Shown here: piece by piece, positions 16,579-24,800 of the stretch | How positions within the stretch are numbered: the first letter of the stretch is position 1 | How the letters are laid out: the number at the start of each line of letters is the position of its first letter | Source: DAHVFY01 sp040388665 | GTDB taxonomy: Bacteria; Chlamydiota; Chlamydiia; Chlamydiales; Rhabdochlamydiaceae | Direction: 5' to 3' | DNA length: 64,000 nt | Assembly (NCBI GenBank): GCA_040388665.1 | Contig: JAZKBL010000012.1 | Span: 62,001-126,000, forward strand | Translations under genes and position numbers: made by a program | Notes under the pieces: model-generated | Databases searched by the model: none | What the model was told of the DNA's origin: nothing | What the model saw: the letters and a program-made list of their open reading frames with translations, nothing else

Positions 16579-16910
16579 GACATTTTCTACTAATGACTGT
16601 TTGCTTATTGCCTGTTTTAGCATGCGCAGATGATGAAGAAGTTCTCTTCGAAAACGAGCAGATATGCGTTTCCAAATGGAAAATGGCGCCTGGAGAAACC
16701 CTTGAACTGCACCGCGATGAAAACCCTCAAGTCGTGATTGCTCTACAAGGCGGCACGATCACACGCATCGCTGAAGACGGCTCCACAACCAATATTTTCC
16801 TACCTGCAGGACAAGCTGTCTTTCAAGAACCCGATCTTGAATGGCATCATGGCATCAATGCATCCAATGAAACAATCGAAGCAATTACGATCGAGCTCAA
16901 AGTTAAATAG
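16575..16910 (+). CDS. exported single-domain cupin
   Basis: A signal peptide (MRHFLLMTVCLLPVLACA) is followed by a small beta-barrel. WKMAPGETLELHRDENPQ is cupin motif 1, with one His and one acidic residue. The second motif, PDLEWHHGINAS, supplies another His. A metal site is therefore possible but incomplete. The start overlaps the tautomerase stop. It would act in the periplasm; the ligand is unknown. Confidence 0.8.
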   Translation: MRHFLLMTVCLLPVLACADDEEVLFENEQICVSKWKMAPGETLELHRDENPQVVIALQGGTITRIAEDGSTTNIFLPAGQAVFQEPDLEWHHGINASNETIEAITIELKVK

Positions 16911-16933
16911 TAAAAACCTGTAATTCTTCTATT

Positions 16934-17095
16934 AGAGTTCTTCTAAAATCTCGGTAATTTTGGGAAGCTAAAATTTGTGAAGCCAAAAGTAGACATGTCG
17001 GGAACAAAGCACTTCGTGTCGTTGTTCCCGACATGTCTATTGTTGGCTCTATAATCTCAATTTTATGAACTCACGAGGGTTTTAGAAGAGGTCTA
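16934..17095. repeat. 162-bp MITE-like inverted repeat
   Basis: The core is an 18-bp perfect stem (TAGACATGTCGGGAACAA at 16990-17007 with its complement at 17022-17039). The outer arms also pair (AGAGTTCTTCTAAAAT with TTTTAGAAGAGGTCT). The left half is repeated almost exactly at 58606. It lies between convergent genes. Confidence 0.85.
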
Positions 17096-17105
17096 TTTAA
17101 TGACT

Positions 17106-17131
17106 ACTCCCTCTCTTAAAAATGAGGGAGT
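17106..17131. terminator. hairpin terminator between convergent genes
   Basis: Perfect 8-bp stem ACTCCCTC/GAGGGAGT with a short A-rich loop, just downstream of the stop of the D-amino-acid-oxidase-like gene on the minus strand and after the cupin gene on the plus strand. Confidence 0.55.
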
Positions 17132-17145
17132 GGAGTTGTATCCGC

Positions 17146-18327
17146 TTAGTTGTCTGAAGTTTTGCCCCAGAAAAAGTTTAAATTTCTGCTATAAAGCCTA
17201 TCAAGTTCTGTGCGGTCGAGCTGCTCTAATTCTTGCGTGCGCATCACATCCGTGCCAGGAATAAATGTTCCGCCAAGTGTTCCATAGACAACTTTTCCGT
17301 CAGGACAGTCAGATGTCACTTGAAGGCATTTAGGAAACATATAGACATACTCATCGCTTCCATCTGCATCTTTTACCTTCGTATAAATCATATAATTCAT
17401 ATGCTCTCTTCCAGACTGTTCATTCAAATTAAGCAAATGACCTCGTACAGCAACCATCTTATCATCTCCATTTAAGCTCTTAGCGCCAAGTCCTGAGCAA
17501 TTAAACACAATTTCTTCTGTAACTTCGCTAAAAGTTTTAAATTCTTTTTCTTCAACGGGGATCTCTAATTTAGCGACGGTCTCTCTAAGTTGAATCATAA
17601 TCTGCGTTGTATCCATAAAATACGTGATAAATTTAACAAAATTCGGACGAATAACCCCATTGCCAAAGTCAAGAGTGACGTATTCTCTTTCAGGGATCAG
17701 TCCCTCATTTTCTAAATCTTCTACTCCAGCTTCTGTTTCAACACTGCAGTAAACAGGAAGCAAGCGCGCACACTCAGATGTTATATACGGATGCTTTCCT
17801 TCATGGATCACTTTAAACTCTTTAAATGTGTCTAGGCCGATTTTGTTTAAATTTAACTGCTCTTCTGGATCTGTTTGAACAGAAACTAAAGCAAAATATC
17901 CTGCATTTTTCCATGAAGGAATGTCGTAAAATTCTTTTGCTGTTATCCCAGCTACTTGATAACCCTTCAAAGAAAGCTCGATTGCAGCAATCATCCCGAT
18001 GATACCACTACCAATAACACGAATAGGTGTTGCAGGCAGATCTCCCAACTGATCTTCAAAAAGCTTAATCGCTTTTTTTACAGAACCAAACGATGTCGTA
18101 CATCCAGAGCCTCCATGACCATAGCAATGAACGAGCAATTTCCCTTCTTTCTCTTCAGACGAAATATTGAATTTCCCCTCTCTCATAGGTCTTGTGCACA
18201 TGATTTTTTCATCGATGGACGCGGGTTTAATAATAGGTGGTGTTAACACTTCAATTTTTTCTGCAAACATAGCTGTAGATATACTAAAGCTCAAACAAAG
18301 AGCGCTTACTGCTTGAATCAATTTCAT
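17146..18327 (-). CDS. D-amino-acid-oxidase-like flavoprotein, circularly permuted, exported
   Basis: A signal peptide (cut near MFA-EK) is followed by the segment that is normally the C-terminus of D-amino acid oxidases (TRPMREG, then HCYGHGGSGCTTSFGS, about residues 45-90). Only after that comes the FAD-binding Rossmann loop RVIGSGIIGMIAAI (about 103). The protein ends at FFWGKTSDN, just where DAAO would continue into its RPxRP and YGHGG segments. The order is thus circularly permuted. The family oxidises D-amino acids or glycine with O2. Substrate and activity are inferred. A second half of the TATACC repeat lies beyond its start. Confidence 0.8.
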   Translation of the reverse strand: MKLIQAVSALCLSFSISTAMFAEKIEVLTPPIIKPASIDEKIMCTRPMREGKFNISSEEKEGKLLVHCYGHGGSGCTTSFGSVKKAIKLFEDQLGDLPATPIRVIGSGIIGMIAAIELSLKGYQVAGITAKEFYDIPSWKNAGYFALVSVQTDPEEQLNLNKIGLDTFKEFKVIHEGKHPYITSECARLLPVYCSVETEAGVEDLENEGLIPEREYVTLDFGNGVIRPNFVKFITYFMDTTQIMIQLRETVAKLEIPVEEKEFKTFSEVTEEIVFNCSGLGAKSLNGDDKMVAVRGHLLNLNEQSGREHMNYMIYTKVKDADGSDEYVYMFPKCLQVTSDCPDGKVVYGTLGGTFIPGTDVMRTQELEQLDRTELDRLYSRNLNFFWGKTSDN

Positions 18328-18442
18328 AATAGCTTGTCCTGTAAAGGTTGCGATGAACTCGAAGGTAATCGCTTAATTTTTTTTTGTCCACAGCAGGTTT
18401 TTGAATTGATAAATTCCCCTTGAAGGTGCTGTAATGAACATT

Positions 18443-18471
18443 TATACCGAAATGAATTCAAAATTTGGATA
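18443..18471 (+). repeat. half copy of the TATACC palindromic repeat
   Basis: TATACCGAAATGAATTCAAA continues as ATTTGG and matches the left arm at 13108. It sits in the leader of the reductase gene. Confidence 0.5.
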
Positions 18472-18501
18472 TAAAATCTTCGAACATATAGGAGTTTCAA
18501 C

Positions 18502-19539
18502 ATGCTATTAGGAGCGTTACTTGCCATGAAAGCAATTGTCTTAAATGGATCTAATCTTTCATTAGAAGAAAAAGAAAAACCTTTTCCACAGATAGGCGAA
18601 GTGAGAATCCGCGTTAAAGCTGTCGGGTTCAATCCCGTTGACTGGAAAATACGCGATCAATGGTTTGGCACGCCCGCAAGCGATATCCTCGGCAGTGATG
18701 CAAGTGGCGTTGTCGATGCTATAGGCGAGGGCATTACCCGCTTTAAAGTGGGCGATGAAGTGTATGCGATGACAATGTCGCGCTGCTCCAATGGAAGCTA
18801 CGCTGAATATACATGTATTCCCGAGGAGCTTCTTGCAAAAAAACCATCTACTCTCTCTTTTGAACAAGCAGCAGCAATCCCCCTCACTGCAATGACAGCT
18901 TACCGCATGACGCTTGCAGAGAACACCATAAAAAAAGGGGATACGGTCTTTATACCAGGAGCTGGCGGCGGCGTTGGAACTTTTGCTACACAATTTGCAG
19001 AGCTTGCAAAAGCGCAATCGATCATGACAGTTGCAAAAAATGAAAAGAGCAAAAACTACTTACACGAGCACTCCCATATCCCTCTTGACAATATCCTCAT
19101 CTATGAAGGGCTATCTACAGAAGAACTTACAAAAAAGCTCATCGAAATGAACGGAGGCAACCGCTTTGATGTCTCTGTAGATCTTGTTGGGGGCTCGATG
19201 AAAGAAGTCTGTTTGCATGTCACACAAGATACGGGGACCTTTGTCACAATTGTAGGATACGGAGAAACTTATCCTGATGATCAATGCGCAATTAAGCAAG
19301 TTTTCGTAGGAACAGAACTTGGAGACTTTGCACGCGCTCTACCTGGAAAAACAGACCGCAGCCAATGGACTATCTACACTGACCATATGCACCTCATTTC
19401 TCAAATGCTCGAAAGTGGCGACATAGAGCCACCCTCTGTGCACGATCTTGGAACGCTCGCAACAGAAACCGTCGAACAAGCCCATGCTCTTCTTAAAGCA
19501 GGAAGAACTAAAGGCAAACTCATCATGAGCGTTCCTTGA
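18502..19539 (+). CDS. zinc-free MDR-family NADP-dependent alcohol dehydrogenase/quinone reductase-like
   Basis: A GroES-like N-terminal domain (GFNPVDWKIRD, LGSDASGVV) precedes a Rossmann domain with FIPGAGGGVGTFATQ as the nucleotide loop. The zinc-binding cysteines of classical alcohol dehydrogenases are absent, as in quinone oxidoreductase-type members. The 345-residue length is normal. The ATG at 18502 has ATAGGAG seven bases before it; an internal ATG at 18526 matches the usual family N-terminus MKAIVL and is a second choice. It is followed by a bidirectional hairpin. Confidence 0.88.
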   Translation: MLLGALLAMKAIVLNGSNLSLEEKEKPFPQIGEVRIRVKAVGFNPVDWKIRDQWFGTPASDILGSDASGVVDAIGEGITRFKVGDEVYAMTMSRCSNGSYAEYTCIPEELLAKKPSTLSFEQAAAIPLTAMTAYRMTLAENTIKKGDTVFIPGAGGGVGTFATQFAELAKAQSIMTVAKNEKSKNYLHEHSHIPLDNILIYEGLSTEELTKKLIEMNGGNRFDVSVDLVGGSMKEVCLHVTQDTGTFVTIVGYGETYPDDQCAIKQVFVGTELGDFARALPGKTDRSQWTIYTDHMHLISQMLESGDIEPPSVHDLGTLATETVEQAHALLKAGRTKGKLIMSVP

Positions 19540-19544
19540 AATCC

Positions 19545-19584
19545 GGTGACCGCTCCTTCGTCTTTAGGCGAGGGAGCAATCACC
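19545..19584. terminator. hairpin between convergent genes
   Basis: GGTGACCGCTCC pairs with GGGAGCAATCACC across a short loop (two internal mismatches) and ends in an A-run on the plus strand, giving a T-run for the minus-strand gene. Confidence 0.55.
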
Positions 19585-19602
19585 AAAAAACCAACGCATA
19601 CT

Positions 19603-19812
19603 TTACATCTTTTTTAGAAAGCAAGTTTTAAGAACAAGTGTCGATTTGCCTTCACGACACTCTACCTCTTCTTCGTTATCTGTGAGGCGGATATTTTTAA
19701 ACACCTTCCCTCTCTTAAGAGTAAGCGACGACCCTTTGACTTTTAGATCTTTAATGACATGCACAGAGTCGCCTTCATTGAGAACATTCCCATTACTATC
19801 TTTTGTTGCCAA
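19603..19812 (-). CDS. PhnA/YjdM-type C-terminal domain protein
   Basis: 69 residues that match only the C-terminal SH3-like domain of PhnA/YjdM (DGDSV-like EGDSVHVIKDLKVKGSS, then KNIRL). The N-terminal zinc ribbon of the full-length family is absent. The start is TTG with AAAGGAG nine bases upstream; the family usually begins this domain with a similar DSNGN. The function is unknown; the historical link to phosphonates is weak. Confidence 0.8.
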   Translation of the reverse strand: MATKDSNGNVLNEGDSVHVIKDLKVKGSSLTLKRGKVFKNIRLTDNEEEVECREGKSTLVLKTCFLKKM

Positions 19813-19825
19813 AATTATTTCTCCT

Positions 19826-19981
19826 TTAAATGACCCCTAATTTTTCATTCGATGATACATTTTTTAACACCTCAAGACTTACTTTTTGAATGAGCGATCG
19901 TACCGGAAGAAAAAGAGGAGACGGCAGCTCATCCCATTCAAACCACTCCCACCCTTCACAATACCTGCAAAAAATCTCATT
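19826..19981 (-). pseudogene. C-terminal fragment of a Nudix (MutT-like) hydrolase
   Basis: A 51-codon open stretch with no start codon reads FCRYCEGWEWFEWDELPSP, then LFLPVRSLIQK. The WEWFxWDELPxPLFLP pattern is the usual C-terminus of MutT-type Nudix proteins. The Nudix box itself is missing, so this is a stump. Its stop overlaps the ribosome site of the PhnA-like gene. Confidence 0.4.
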
Positions 19982-19994
19982 TTAACAGAAGTTT

Positions 19995-20834
19995 TTAAAA
20001 ACCAAAATTTTTAAATTTTTTTATATCAACTATAAGTCTAGCGCCAAGAAAACTAAGCCACAATCCTTCACTGAAGTCCCAGAGAAACTGAAAAGCTGGA
20101 AAAATAAATCCCGCTGCAAAAAGAACGCCTAGCCCAAAAATCACGCTTAGCGTCTGCATGATACGAAGCTGCATACTCTTCGTCTCAGACTTCTTATCCA
20201 TAATAAGTCCAACGCCCACCCCAAGATTTACAAAGAACAAGTAATAAATCCATGTAGGACTAACAGGCAAAAATTGCCCAAGAACAAGAAGAAAAAAAGG
20301 AAAAGCAATAGCTGCTACTCTCCACATCTTTTCTACAAGAGGAAAAAGCTTTTTATACGCTAAAACGAGAACTCCCCCAACAACCAATCCGCCCAAAATA
20401 TCTGTCGGATAATGCATTCCAAGGTAGACTCTTGAAAAACAAAGAAACGCCGCAAAAATAACAGCGAACCACCTATAAAGACTTCTTTTACACTCAATGA
20501 ATACACAACCGACTAATATGACCGCTGTTTGGGCAGCTCCACTTGGGAAACCAAAAGAAGTACAGCACACAACTCCAACTGACGGATCAACCTGACAAGG
20601 TCTCGGCTGATGAAATGCTCCTTTTAATAATTTATTTAAAATAAGACTCATCATCAAAGCATACAAAAGACGAGCTCCAATCCGTTTATTCCAAAGGTAC
20701 CAAACAAACGCAATCACAATGATATCAAAATATAGTGTATCAACGTAGTTCCAACCTTTGAAAAAAATATCCATCCAAGGCGTACGGAGCACCTCATGAA
20801 GATCACGTATCCACTGCAGTTGCATCTCAAGCAT
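19995..20834 (-). CDS. PAP2-superfamily membrane phosphatase-like protein
   Basis: About seven membrane helices. Phosphatase motif 1 is KGAFHQPRP and motif 3 SRVYLGMHYPTD, both intact. Motif 2 reads FGFPSGAAQ, where the family has PSGH, so the histidine that acts as general acid is replaced by Ala. Canonical members dephosphorylate lipid phosphates or undecaprenyl-PP on the outer face of the membrane. This one may be slow, altered or non-catalytic. The gene is divergent from the Nudix gene. Confidence 0.85.
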   Translation of the reverse strand: MLEMQLQWIRDLHEVLRTPWMDIFFKGWNYVDTLYFDIIVIAFVWYLWNKRIGARLLYALMMSLILNKLLKGAFHQPRPCQVDPSVGVVCCTSFGFPSGAAQTAVILVGCVFIECKRSLYRWFAVIFAAFLCFSRVYLGMHYPTDILGGLVVGGVLVLAYKKLFPLVEKMWRVAAIAFPFFLLVLGQFLPVSPTWIYYLFFVNLGVGVGLIMDKKSETKSMQLRIMQTLSVIFGLGVLFAAGFIFPAFQFLWDFSEGLWLSFLGARLIVDIKKFKNFGF

Positions 20835-20915
20835 TACTTCATCCTACCTGTCATGTCTAAATAATCATTGAATTTATGGATTTGTTGCTACATAATCCTT
20901 GTGAGGACAATAAAA

Positions 20916-21722
20916 ATGAAAAAAATCTTCGCCTTGCTTGCATTTGTATTTCAAACTGTCTACGGAACCGATCCGCTTGAAGAATATTTCGCCTATATCA
21001 AGCAACTTGCAGAGCCAAAAGGCAATTACAAAAACGGAGAGATTGAGATCGTTCTTGATCCTGCAGAAATCTCTCAGATTCAAAAAATACAACAAGAGCG
21101 CCTACTGAAAAAAGGCTTTTCAAAAAAAGAGGCTACCGAATTTTCCCGCATCGGCGTTATTTCTCACGATCATTACTGGGTTTGGCTACGCGATGCTGTT
21201 TATTTCCCGAAAAAAATTCCAGGAACTTATGACAGACTACTCTGGAAAAATGAATTAACCGCTAAATCCCCAGGCGTTGCTGTCCTGCCCGTATTGCCTT
21301 CAGGCAACATCGTGTTAAATCTTAATTACAGACACGCAACAAGGTCGTGGGAACTCGAGCTTCCACGAGGAAGAGTTGACCCCCAAGAAACCACTGAAAA
21401 TGCCGCATTACGCGAAGTCAAAGAAGAAACTGGATTTGTAGCCTCTTTTTTAATTTTCTTAGGCGATATGGCACCAGATACTGGGGTACTAGCGTCCGTC
21501 ATACCTGTCTTCATGGGAAAAATTACAAGCAAAGAAGCTTCTAATCCAGATTACTCTGAAGCCATCGCCGATGTCCTTTCTTTCACCAAAGAGGAATTAT
21601 CAAAAGGTCTTATTCAAGGTTTCTTAGAAGTCTCAATTGAGGGCAAAAAACAAAAAGTCCCCTTGCGTGATTCGTTTTTAACCTTTGCCTTATTTCAAGC
21701 AGAACTCCGCAAACTTCTTTAA
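20916..21722 (+). CDS. Nudix hydrolase with signal peptide
   Basis: A complete Nudix box is present (GRVDPQE, seven residues, REVKEETGF; about residues 165-190), so a nucleoside diphosphate linked to another group would be cleaved using Mg2+. The ATG at 20916 follows GTGAGGA and gives a signal peptide (MKKIFALLAFVFQTVYG). An exported Nudix enzyme is unusual because its normal substrates are cytosolic. About 130 residues precede the Nudix domain and are not recognised. Confidence 0.88.
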   Translation: MKKIFALLAFVFQTVYGTDPLEEYFAYIKQLAEPKGNYKNGEIEIVLDPAEISQIQKIQQERLLKKGFSKKEATEFSRIGVISHDHYWVWLRDAVYFPKKIPGTYDRLLWKNELTAKSPGVAVLPVLPSGNIVLNLNYRHATRSWELELPRGRVDPQETTENAALREVKEETGFVASFLIFLGDMAPDTGVLASVIPVFMGKITSKEASNPDYSEAIADVLSFTKEELSKGLIQGFLEVSIEGKKQKVPLRDSFLTFALFQAELRKLL

Positions 21723-21866
21723 AAAAATAAAATATTATTTTTTTTCTTAAGCTGATGATTAACAACTAATTAACTCATATTATCTAATAATTTACACATA
21801 TTATACATAAATTAATTACAATTTTTAGTAGAATCGTACAAAACTACTTTAATTAATATGTAACTT

Positions 21867-24800
21867 ATGATAAATAATATAATTATTTTTAATAATTCAA
21901 TTAACAATCAATTACAACCCTCTAATATAGAGGCACCTGAGATTTTAGAGCAAAATCCAATCCTCGAAGGTTATAGCAGCTCTGATGCAGCGGCTATCAT
22001 CTTTCATTTATTCAATGCGCAATACATAAATTTTCAATCCAACTCAAAAACAACATCAAGTTTTCTCCCTTTGAGTTTCCTCATCCAAGAACTTGAAACA
22101 CTTTTAGACCATCCAAAACTCAAAGAAGAACGGCACAATCTTGAAGAATTAATCATCTCTTATCGTTGCTCTTATACCGTAGGCCAATGGTTTGAACACA
22201 TAGCAACGAATAAAGATGCCGTACGCGGACAGATCCTAGACTATCTTAAAAAACATGGCTGGATCTCCATTCCAACAGGTTACGCTGCAGAGCCCTCAGG
22301 GCACCGCATAACACTCTATCTCACCCTCGAAGAAAAACGGGGAAAAACCTATGTCAAAGGCAAAATCGCCAATCTAGGAGAAGGTCTTAATAACCATCTT
22401 GAACATTATATCGGTGCAACAAAAACCTATTACGAACCTTGGCTAGAACTAGATAAAGTTCCTTTGGCAAAACTGGAATCTACTCCCTTCTTCGATCTAC
22501 TTTTAGAATTACAACAATTAACACATCCTGATGGCGAAAAAACCTACTATTGTATCGAAGATTTCTACAACATACTCCTTCCCGCATGGCCGGGAATGAT
22601 TTCTATGACAGAACATCCCATGCCTGCAACGAAACAACGTACAGGAGACTGCTCTCTAAAACCCTATCTTGTAGAACTCAATACAAAAATAAGCGTAAAA
22701 ACTGCTCGTTTTATTAAGTTGCATTTGACCAAGAAAAGCATAGAGTTGCTACTAGAGCATCCCGAGCTCACGCAATCTCTCTATAAAACTGTTGAAGAAA
22801 CCCTGCAAAAACTGATGCGGCGCGCACTTAAATTACAGAAAAAGGGAGATCTCAATGAAAAAGAGATTCAAGAGTATATTAACTTTACGCTAAAGAGCCA
22901 ACTTGCGCTTAAAAAGATCCACCAAGATTCCCTATCACTTGCTAAACAGCACACTTTAGATTTCTCTCTTGTCCGCGACCTCTCTGAAGAAGGAGAGCTC
23001 ATTTTCACGCAAAAAACACCTCTTGTTTTGGAAAATTCAGTAGAAAAAATAAAAGCTGAAGCCCCTGTAGCTACACATTGGATAGCAACTCTTGTTAAAG
23101 ACGCTGCAAAGAGCGTCAATGATGCCATGAAAAAATCAGATTACAATGAGTGCATGCGGCTGATTATAGATACTTTTGAAAAATTACCTCCAGCTACTGA
23201 TCTTTATTGGAAAACTCAAATGACACCTAAGGTCATGAAGGGCATCAAAACGCTCCATCAAAGATTTCATTACGTTACTGAATACAAAATTTTTAAAAAA
23301 GAAGAGCACATCTATATCACTCCAACAATGGCAATCATTGCGCTCAAAGCATTTGCCATCACTGTTGCATCAGGAAGCATGCTCGGGCTCCCTCAAGATT
23401 TCGTGCATTTTTTTGCAGGGTCTTTATTAAAGCGGATTGAGGAAGCACAAAACCATTACCGTCCCTTAACTCCTTTTCAAGCCAACGAATACCGTTCTTC
23501 TTTAAAGATTTTGAAAGAAGCCAGTCAACTCGATTCTCCTACTCTTAAAATTACAACGCCTCAGCTCGATCAATATGGGATCCACCATAGCCACGTCGTT
23601 AGCTCCCAACAATTTGAAACGCCTCGCGATGTTTTTAATGACCCTTACATTAAATTTTTAAATACACTTATCACAGAAAAAAATGAAGCCAAGTTCGAAA
23701 AATTTAAAAGGCCTCATGCAACAAGAGAATACCTAGCAATCCATCACATGGGCTTAGTTGCATTGAATAATATTGGTTGTTACAGCCTCATCGATATGTA
23801 TGAGCTCTCTATCTTATTCTTTTACTTAAGCAGTGGAGTTTTTGATACCGACTCAAGCTTAACTCAAGGTAGACCACTTCTTGATAAGAAAAAAATTCCA
23901 GGATATGTTCTAACGGTGTTTAAAGAATGGGGTATTGAAAAAAGCGAAGCTCAAACAACCCGTGAAGTGATTGAGGGGCTCTTCTTAAGTGCACATCATC
24001 GCTTGGCTGACCCTAAAGTGCTTGATGAACTTCTTAGCTCTGACCTCTCTAACATTCGAAGCCAGAATGAACTCCTCTCTTTAACCCCCAAATCAAAAAA
24101 AATTGCACCCCCACTCTTCAAAGACCTCCTGCTCGGAAGGCTTTACCCCGATCTTGCAGTTCCCCTATGGATCGATTATCTTTCTCAACATACAAACACA
24201 CTTCAAGCTCCAACCCTTCAAGCCTTTTTATCGTTAGCTATTTTTGCACGCATCCCAGGAACGGATGATTTCGTCATAGAAAAGGTGATGCGAGACAATA
24301 GTCTTATCAAGGAGCGTCTTTTCGAATTCTTGCGCTCTAGAATCAAAAAAACCGCTACGGAGCAATTTCTTGACATCCATTTTCTTTATCTTAGAGTCTA
24401 TGTGCACTCTCTCTTGTTCGCTAAGGAAGCAGGAGTTAATCTAGAATCAGAAATCTCTTTTTTAAAAACCCGCCTTGAGACACTTTTAACGAGTAAAAAA
24501 TATTCAGAAGAGGCAAGACAGCTCATTGGGTGGCAGCTCACAGCGCTGTTTACCTACTTGCGTGCATGGGGTGACGAATTAACTGATTTTTGTAATCGAG
24601 CCTACAATCTTGTCAAAGAAATCCCTATTACAACCGACTCTGAAGTGATTTCTCAGGAATACCGCTATGCAGAACACATCCTCTCCCACTTGGACCTCCA
24701 ACAAAAAGCCAAAATCCCTTCTTGGATCATCTCTGACTCTAAATTTCCTTACCGAACAATCACTTCCATCAAAACATCAGAAGATAAACTCTCCTTCATA

